Shown in pieces: positions 7,533-12,005 of a DNA stretch of 12,005 bases (its first letter is position 1; each line of letters starts with the position of its first letter). Below the pieces are notes generated by a model, which saw only the letters and a list, made by a program, of their open reading frames with translations, searched no databases and was not told the DNA's origin. The stretch comes from Bacteroidales bacterium (GTDB lineage: Bacteria; Bacteroidota; Bacteroidia; Bacteroidales; B39-G9), in the NCBI GenBank assembly GCA_023145555.1, contig JAGLDO010000061.1:1-12005 (forward strand). The letters run 5' to 3'. Both the position numbers and the translations under genes were made by a program.

Positions 7533-7546
7533 AATATACGTATATT
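7533..7546. repeat. 14-bp perfect AT-rich palindrome between truB and queA
   Basis: AATATACGTATATT is its own reverse complement and lies 34 bases upstream of the queA start. It could be an operator or a chance product of AT-rich sequence. The central ACGT breaks the pure A/T pattern. No second copy was noticed in the window. Confidence 0.35.
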
Positions 7547-7557
7547 TAATAAAAATG

Positions 7558-8268
7558 TTATGACTTTTTTATTAAATCTTCAAATTCTACAATTGTAAGA
7601 GCATTATTAACATTGAATTCGCCAATTTTTGTTCGCCGCAAACCCGTTAAATGTGCTCCACTTTTAATTGCTTCGCCCACATCACGGGCTAAAGCTCTAA
7701 TATATGTACCTTTACTGCACGATATTCTTATTTTAACTACAGGTAAGCTAAATTCTAATATTTCAATTTTTGAAATACTAATATTATTTGGTTTTATCTC
7801 AAAGTCTTCGCCATTTCTTGCTTTTACATACGCTCTTTTACCATCAACAAGTTTGGCGGAAAAATTTGGCGGAACTTGCTGTTGTTCTCCAATAAACTTT
7901 TTCAACTCATCTTTCAACAAATTCTCTGTTATATGGTCAATAGAAAATTCCTTATCAACTTCTGTTTCTAAATCGAAAGAGGGTGTTGTTTGTCCTAATT
8001 TTATTGTTGCAATATATTCTTTTTCTTGAGCTTGATATTTTTCAATTTGCTTAGTAAATTTACCGGTACATACTATAAGCAAACCTGTTGCAAGTGGGTC
8101 TAATGTTCCGGCATGACCGACTTTTATTTTTTTATAGCTGTATTTTTTACGTAATAAATTTCTTGTTTTTTTAACGATGTTAAACGATGTCCATTCAAGA
8201 GGTTTGTCAAACAAGATTACTTGTCCGGTCTGAAAATCACCTAATTCCGTTAAATTTTTATCTATCAT
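7558..8268 (-). CDS. truB: tRNA pseudouridine(55) synthase
   Basis: TruB isomerises uridine 55 in the T-loop of tRNAs to pseudouridine and helps tRNA folding. At 236 aa it is the short bacterial form, with the catalytic domain and no obvious C-terminal PUA domain. Visible motifs: ILFDKPLEWTSFNIV near 18-32, the catalytic motif GHAGTLDPLATGLL at 51-64 with presumed nucleophile Asp57, KEYIATIKLGQTTPSFDLE (83-101), QQQVPPNFSAKLVDGKRAY near 129-147, and CSKGTYIRALARDVG near 188-202. The chosen ATG (8268-8266) gives an N-terminal extension of about 15 residues before the conserved core, which is unremarkable. The gene follows uppP after a 186-bp gap holding an AACAATTT repeat array, and it precedes queA by 59 bp. 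Two tRNA-modifying enzymes are therefore adjacent. Confidence 0.97.
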   Translation of the reverse strand: MIDKNLTELGDFQTGQVILFDKPLEWTSFNIVKKTRNLLRKKYSYKKIKVGHAGTLDPLATGLLIVCTGKFTKQIEKYQAQEKEYIATIKLGQTTPSFDLETEVDKEFSIDHITENLLKDELKKFIGEQQQVPPNFSAKLVDGKRAYVKARNGEDFEIKPNNISISKIEILEFSLPVVKIRISCSKGTYIRALARDVGEAIKSGAHLTGLRRTKIGEFNVNNALTIVEFEDLIKKS

Positions 8269-8347
8269 ATAATAAATTTATGTGTAATAATATATATAAA
8301 AAAATTACAACGAATACCATTGCAATACTGGTAATTCAACAAGGTTA

Positions 8348-8410
8348 AAATTGTTAAATTGTTAAAAATTGAAAGAATAACAATTTAACAATAGAACCAT
8401 TTAACAATTT
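8348..8410. repeat. Octamer AACAATTT repeat array with inverted arm
   Basis: Four contiguous 8-base units occupy 8379-8410: AACAATTT, AACAATAG, AACCATTT, AACAATTT. The complementary unit AAATTGTT occurs twice in tandem at 8348-8355 and 8356-8363, with a decayed third copy after it. Together they make a 15-bp perfect inverted repeat (8350-8364 with 8378-8392) around a 13-base loop. On the minus strand the second arm is followed by TTTTAACC, so it could act as a weak A/U-only terminator or stabilising hairpin after uppP. Similar TTAACAATTTAACAAT strings are, from memory, common in Bacteroidota intergenic DNA. Confidence 0.8.
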
Positions 8411-8454
8411 GTGTAATTAGAATAATAAATCCTCAACTATTTCAATTATTTTTA

Positions 8455-9237
8455 TTAAGCTAAAAATATTGCTAAAAGTCCAATAATTAAACAGTAAATT
8501 GCAAAATAAATTAACTTTCCTTTTTTTACAATCTCAACCATCCATTTACAAGCAAATAAACCGGAAATAAAAGCTGCAATAAATCCCACAACTAATGGCA
8601 GCGTACCAACAGATGTGTTAGAAACAAAATCACCCTTAATTAAATCTAAAAAATTTTCACCAAGAATTGGTATAATTACCATAAGGAAAGAAAATTCTGC
8701 GATTTTTTCTTTCTTGTTACCTAATAATAAACCGGTTGCTATAGTTGAACCTGAGCGTGAAATACCCGGTAATACAGCAACTGCTTGTGCTATTCCAATT
8801 ATAAATGAATCTAAAAAAGATATTTCTTTATTTTTTGATTTTGCATAAAACGAAAGTGTTAAAATTGTTGCGGTTATTACAAGCATAATTCCAACAAACG
8901 CTACATTGCTTTGAAAAAGACTTCCGACAAAGTCTTTAAAAAAAAGCCCGACTATTGCAACAGGAATCATCGACACAATAATTTTAGTGATAAATTGCGT
9001 TTCTTGATTCCACTCAATTTTAAAAAGGCCACAAAAAAGTTTTGCAATTTCTTTACGAAAAACAACTATTGTACTTAAAACCGTTGCTCCGTGTACCAAA
9101 ACAGTAAAAACAAAACTTTGTTCGGAATGAATTCCAAAAAGTGCTTTGCCAATCTCAAGATGTCCACTGCTGCTTACGGGTAAAAATTCAGTTAATCCTT
9201 GTACTAATCCTAAGATTAGAGCTTCAATCCAATTCAT
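8455..9237 (-). CDS. uppP: Undecaprenyl-diphosphatase (UppP/BacA family)
   Basis: UppP is an integral membrane phosphatase that converts undecaprenyl diphosphate to undecaprenyl phosphate, regenerating the lipid carrier for peptidoglycan and O-antigen; overexpression gives bacitracin resistance. The 260-aa product is hydrophobic throughout with several membrane helices. It carries both family motifs: QGLTEFLPVSSSGH at 14-27 (Gln14, Glu18 and His27 in the active site) and PGISRSGST at 157-165 with Arg161. An in-frame ATG exists 51 bases further upstream (9288), but that start would overlap the DUF3098 gene by 37 bases and add a polar segment not typical of the family. MNWIEALILG from 9237 is the canonical beginning and leaves a 14-base gap after the DUF3098 stop, so translation of the two is probably linked. 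Position next to ftsX suits an envelope-biogenesis operon. Confidence 0.96.
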   Translation of the reverse strand: MNWIEALILGLVQGLTEFLPVSSSGHLEIGKALFGIHSEQSFVFTVLVHGATVLSTIVVFRKEIAKLFCGLFKIEWNQETQFITKIIVSMIPVAIVGLFFKDFVGSLFQSNVAFVGIMLVITATILTLSFYAKSKNKEISFLDSFIIGIAQAVAVLPGISRSGSTIATGLLLGNKKEKIAEFSFLMVIIPILGENFLDLIKGDFVSNTSVGTLPLVVGFIAAFISGLFACKWMVEIVKKGKLIYFAIYCLIIGLLAIFLA

Positions 9238-9251
9238 GTATAGAATTATTA

Positions 9252-9509
9252 TTAATTGTTGTTTTTTGGTTTTTTCATAATTGCCCAAATCTCAAAAATA
9301 AATCCAAACAATACAACAATGGGTGCTAGTGTTATTCTTCGGAAACTAAAAATTTCAGGGTTAAATTTGTTTGGGTCGTTAACTGCACCGCCGGTCATTA
9401 AAACAAAACCAATAATAATTATTATTACACCTATTAATAATAAACGATAGTTTTCTTTACCTAAGGCAAAATCAACTTTTTTTACTTCTTCTTTATTTTC
9501 TTTTTTCAT
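9252..9509 (-). CDS. DUF3098 family small membrane protein
   Basis: This 85-aa protein has a charged N terminus (KKENKEEVKKVDFALGKENY, residues 2-21), a first membrane helix at about 22-41, a loop NDPNKFNPEIFSFRRITLAP (residues 44-63), a second helix at about 62-78, and a short basic tail. The DFALGKENY and NPEIFSFRR..LAPIVV signatures match what I recall of DUF3098, a family found next to ftsX and uppP in Bacteroidota. Its biochemical role is unknown to me. The short gap to uppP (14 bases) and its place between a division protein and the lipid-carrier phosphatase suggest an envelope role, which is guilt by association only. The ATG at 9509-9507 is the only start giving the full conserved region. 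A 107-bp AT-rich gap separates it from ftsX, with an 18-bp near-palindrome (TATAATTA/TAATTATA, 9548-9565). Confidence 0.9.
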   Translation of the reverse strand: MKKENKEEVKKVDFALGKENYRLLLIGVIIIIIGFVLMTGGAVNDPNKFNPEIFSFRRITLAPIVVLFGFIFEIWAIMKKPKNNN

Positions 9510-9616
9510 GTGTTTCTGTTTGATTAATTTTTATCAATTAGCCATGTTATAATTAAGTAATTATATTTTCAGTTTTCATACAGTCAAAAATCTCGAACTT
9601 AGAAAACGATTATAAA

Positions 9617-10495
9617 CTAATAATACAAGTCATCTGTTTTTATTCTTAGATATTTATTAACTGCAATAAATGTTGACACCATTGCAATAATAATACCTAA
9701 AAGCATTACAGAAAAAAATAATATTGCAATAATATCTACTTGTTGAAACAGCATTAATCCTGACAATTCTTGTTGAACGAAATAGATTAATGCAGACAAA
9801 ATGCTCATGGCAATAATTGCACTAACAATGCCATGAACAATACTTCTTCCTAAAAAAGGACCGCGTATAAAACATCGGGTTGCTCCAACTAATTGCATAG
9901 TGTTAATTAAAAATCGCTTTGAGTATATTGTTAAACGAATAGTGTTATTTATTAATGCCACAGAAATGAACAATAATAAAATACTAAAAAGCATTATTAT
10001 TAAACTTATTCGATTAATATTTTCATTAATCAGATTAATCAAGTTTTTCTGATAAAAAACTTCTTTAACCTGAGGATATATTCTTAATTTTTTTTCAATA
10101 ATAGACAAACTGTCATTATTTGCATAATTAGCATTTAATTTTATATCTATTGACGATAACAATGGATTGTATCCTAAAAACCCGATAAAATCTTCACCCA
10201 AATCCTTTTGTAAATTCTGAGCGGCTTTCTCCTTAGTAATAAACTCGGTAGATTTTACAAAATCAGAGGCGTCTAAATTCTTTTGCAAACGAATCATGTC
10301 AACTTCTTTAACATCGTTTTTTAATATTACCGAGAAGCCAACGTTTTCTTTTACATGATTTGATAATTTCTTTGCATTTAAAATTAATAAGCCCATCAGT
10401 CCCAACATAAACAAAACCAAAGAAATACTAACGATTGTTGTAAGATATGAACTTCTTAATCGTCGTTTTGATAATTTTGTGTCTGTTTTTGACAT
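9617..10495 (-). CDS. ftsX: Cell division protein FtsX (permease-like, FtsEX complex)
   Basis: FtsX pairs with the ATPase FtsE in an ABC-transporter-like complex that couples division to control of periplasmic peptidoglycan hydrolases. The 292-aa protein shows the FtsX plan: a basic cytoplasmic start (SKRRLRSS), TM1 at about 17-39, an extracytoplasmic domain at about 45-160 (ENVGFSVILKNDV; FIGFLGYNPLLSSIDIKL at 103-120; VKEVFYQKNLI at 143-153), TM2 at about 163-182, a conserved cytoplasmic loop with NNTIRLTIYSKRF and TMQLVGAT (183-206), TM3 at about 217-240, and TM4 at about 254-279. No ftsE is adjacent; an unlinked ftsE is, as I recall, usual in Bacteroidota. It is the first gene of the minus-strand run, with a good promoter match 33 bases before its ATG, so it probably heads the operon continuing to DUF3098 and uppP. 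Confidence 0.95.
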   Translation of the reverse strand: MSKTDTKLSKRRLRSSYLTTIVSISLVLFMLGLMGLLILNAKKLSNHVKENVGFSVILKNDVKEVDMIRLQKNLDASDFVKSTEFITKEKAAQNLQKDLGEDFIGFLGYNPLLSSIDIKLNANYANNDSLSIIEKKLRIYPQVKEVFYQKNLINLINENINRISLIIMLFSILLLFISVALINNTIRLTIYSKRFLINTMQLVGATRCFIRGPFLGRSIVHGIVSAIIAMSILSALIYFVQQELSGLMLFQQVDIIAILFFSVMLLGIIIAMVSTFIAVNKYLRIKTDDLYY

Positions 10496-10527
10496 CTATA
10501 GCTTTTTAATTTTTATTCGGAAAAATG

Positions 10528-10535
10528 CAAATATA
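10528..10535 (-). promoter_or_regulatory. ftsX promoter, -7 box TATATTTG
   Basis: On the minus strand TATATTTG is a perfect TAnnTTTG match, 32 bases before the ftsX ATG. No clear -33 TTTG is seen at the right distance, so the box is good but the promoter is incomplete. It would drive the ftsX-DUF3098-uppP operon from the divergent spacer shared with the HD gene. Confidence 0.6.
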
Positions 10536-10663
10536 CAAATAATCAATATTTTTTACTATTATTTTTTCTAATATGGGAACTATATTAGTCAGCCCACTAA
10601 CTAAATCTAAACTTTTCATTATTGTTTGGTTTATTTTTAATAATTTTACAAAAAATTAATGAT

Positions 10664-11902
10664 TTGAATTTAGGCAATTTAAATAAAAAAAAGATTATTA
10701 ACGATCCGGTTTACGGTTTCATTAACATACCAAACGAAATAATTTTCGATATTATTGAGCACCCTTATTTTCAACGCTTACGACGAATAAAACAATTAGG
10801 CTTAACTTTTTTGGTTTATCCCGGAGCCATCCATTCACGTTTTCAACATGCTCTTGGAGCAACACATTTAATGAGCACTGCCATTAATGTTTTGCGCTCA
10901 AAAAACAAAATTATTACAGATGAAGAAGCAGAGGCTGTTTTAATTGCAATTTTGCTACACGACATAGGTCATGGACCTTTCTCTCATGCATTAGAAAAAC
11001 ATATTATAAATGTTGACCATGAGAGATTATCATTGCTCTTTATGGAAAATTTAAATTCCATTTTTAATGGTAAACTATCATTGGCAATTAAAATTTTCAG
11101 TAATAATTATCATAAAAAATTCCTACATCAACTCGTATCAAGTCAATTAGATATGGACAGACTTGATTATTTAAAACGCGACAGTTTTTTTTCGGGCGTT
11201 ACCGAAGGGGTTATAAGTTACGATAGAATAATAAAAATGCTCGATGTTGTTGACGATAAATTAGTTGTTGAAGAAAAAGGCATTTATTCAATTGAAAAAT
11301 TTTTAGTGGCTCGCAGGCTCATGTACTGGCAGGTTTATATGCACAAAACAGTTGTGTCTGCCGAACTTTTATTGTCTAAAATTTTAAAAAGAGCTAGAGA
11401 GTTGGCTGATAAAAAAGTTGATCTTTTTGCCACACCGGCGTTAAAATTTTTTCTTTATAATAAAACAAAAAATGATTTTTTGAATTCCGATGCAGCATTC
11501 AACTTCTTTTCTCAACTTGACGATAATGATATTATGGCATCGATAAAAACGTGGTCAAATCATGAAGATATCACTCTGAAAAACCTGTGCAAAAATTTAA
11601 TAAACAGACACTTATACAAAATAATTATACAAAACAAACCCATTGACAATAATGTAATTAACAATCTGAAAAACAAAGTAAAACAAGCTTATAATGTTAG
11701 TGATGATGAACTTAATTATTTTATTTTTACAGGAGTTCTTACCAATAATGCTTACAGCGCTGTAGACGACAGAATAAATATATTGAGTAAAACCGGAAAA
11801 CTAACCGATATTTCAGAAGCTTCAGACATGCTAAACATTTCTGTTTTGTCAAAACTTGTAAAAAAATATTATTTGTGCTTCCCAAAAGAGTTTGAAATTT
11901 AA
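10664..11902 (+). CDS. HD-domain metal-dependent phosphohydrolase (dGTPase/SAMHD1-like, COG1078 type)
   Basis: The protein belongs to the HD superfamily of metal-dependent phosphohydrolases. Its closest general resemblance is to COG1078 proteins related to dNTP triphosphohydrolases, but its true substrate is unknown. From the TTG at 10664 it is 412 aa. Signatures: NDPVYGFI at 13-20; HPYFQRLRRIKQLGL at 33-47; YPGAIHSRFQHALGA at 52-66, with metal-ligand His62; LLHDIGHGPFSH at 97-108, with the His99-Asp100 pair; and SQLDMDRLDYLKRDS near 158-172, with the later ligand Asp. The C-terminal third is helical and less conserved. The frame has no ATG before the conserved core. TTG 10664 is chosen because it lies close to the KKKIINDP start typical of relatives; the other candidate, TTG 10622, would add a hydrophobic MFGLFLIILQ segment. 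In Bacteroidota, as I recall, this gene often precedes lpxD and other lipid A genes, which would fall beyond the window. Confidence 0.88.
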   Translation: MNLGNLNKKKIINDPVYGFINIPNEIIFDIIEHPYFQRLRRIKQLGLTFLVYPGAIHSRFQHALGATHLMSTAINVLRSKNKIITDEEAEAVLIAILLHDIGHGPFSHALEKHIINVDHERLSLLFMENLNSIFNGKLSLAIKIFSNNYHKKFLHQLVSSQLDMDRLDYLKRDSFFSGVTEGVISYDRIIKMLDVVDDKLVVEEKGIYSIEKFLVARRLMYWQVYMHKTVVSAELLLSKILKRARELADKKVDLFATPALKFFLYNKTKNDFLNSDAAFNFFSQLDDNDIMASIKTWSNHEDITLKNLCKNLINRHLYKIIIQNKPIDNNVINNLKNKVKQAYNVSDDELNYFIFTGVLTNNAYSAVDDRINILSKTGKLTDISEASDMLNISVLSKLVKKYYLCFPKEFEI

Positions 11903-11983
11903 AATTTAAAAATAATTCAGATTGGAGTTTAGACATAGTGAACCGTTTATAAAAAATATTGTACATAGTTATTGAAAAAAAAT

Positions 11984-12005
11984 AAACCACTAAGGGCACA
12001 AAGAA
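11984..12005. repeat. Probable start of a dispersed ACCACTAAGG-GCACAAAG repeat, cut by window edge
   Basis: ACCACTAAGGGCACAAAG right at the edge resembles the ACCACTAAGGCACAAAGAACAC-type intergenic repeat I recall from many AT-rich genomes, including Bacteroidota. Only about 20 bases are visible, so the identification rests on wording alone. The rest of the 103-base tail after the HD gene shows no gene or terminator. Confidence 0.4.

Noticed and set aside
7613..8029. 138-aa plus-strand open frame opposite truB
   Set aside because: It is antisense to the conserved truB core, has no family motif and no promoter match; it is a shadow of the real gene.
9238..9288. Longer uppP start at 9288 (MGNYEKTKKQQ...)
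   Set aside because: It overlaps the end of the DUF3098 gene by 37 bases and adds a polar stretch before the canonical MNWIEALILGLVQG start of the family.
9548..9565. TATAATTA/TAATTATA near-palindrome between ftsX and DUF3098 as an operator or terminator
   Set aside because: The stem has only A/T pairs and a 2-base centre that cannot form a stable hairpin loop; this is expected in such AT-rich spacer DNA.
11739..11999. 86-aa minus-strand open frame overlapping the end of the HD gene
   Set aside because: Most of it is antisense to the HD gene's C terminus, it starts in repeat-like DNA, and it has no recognisable features.
1..12005. Mobile island, defence system, CRISPR or prophage
   Set aside because: All genes are core housekeeping genes with intact motifs; there is no integrase, transposase, toxin-antitoxin pair or regularly spaced repeat-spacer array.

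Overview
The window looks like a chromosomal core region of a Bacteroidota bacterium, most likely Bacteroidales-like. The sequence is strongly AT-rich. The order ftsX - DUF3098 - uppP - truB - queA is one I associate with that phylum. Two good matches to the Bacteroidota -7 promoter box TAnnTTTG lie upstream of rpsO and ftsX, and the starts lack strong Shine-Dalgarno sites. I see no prophage, insertion sequence, CRISPR array, tRNA, rRNA or defence system. No previously undescribed multi-gene system is visible; the unexplained material is all intergenic.

Layout. Positions 1-2339 (+) hold the C-terminal two-thirds of cobalamin-dependent methionine synthase (metH), cut by the window edge. Positions 2340-2762 form a gene-free stretch packed with four unrelated inverted-repeat elements, one of which folds as a cloverleaf. 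Positions 2763-3716 (+) are metF. A bidirectional-looking hairpin follows, and then seven genes lie on the minus strand. In transcription order from right to left they are ftsX, a DUF3098 membrane protein, uppP, truB, queA, rpsO and pnp. At the right end a divergent gene (+, about 10664-11902) encodes an HD-domain phosphohydrolase with no in-frame ATG. The window closes inside what looks like another dispersed intergenic repeat.

How the genes work together. MetF makes the 5-methyl-tetrahydrofolate that MetH uses to regenerate methionine, and so S-adenosylmethionine. QueA consumes S-adenosylmethionine for queuosine synthesis in tRNA. The minus-strand run joins cell-envelope genes (FtsX for division and peptidoglycan hydrolase control, UppP for undecaprenyl phosphate recycling) to RNA genes (TruB tRNA pseudouridine synthase, QueA, ribosomal protein S15, PNPase). 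A promoter match before rpsO and a strong terminator between rpsO and pnp suggest that rpsO and pnp are controlled partly apart from the upstream genes. Between the terminator and pnp lies a 33-nt polypurine leader.

Limits. All identifications rest on reading motifs and recalling families. No database search or folding program was run.
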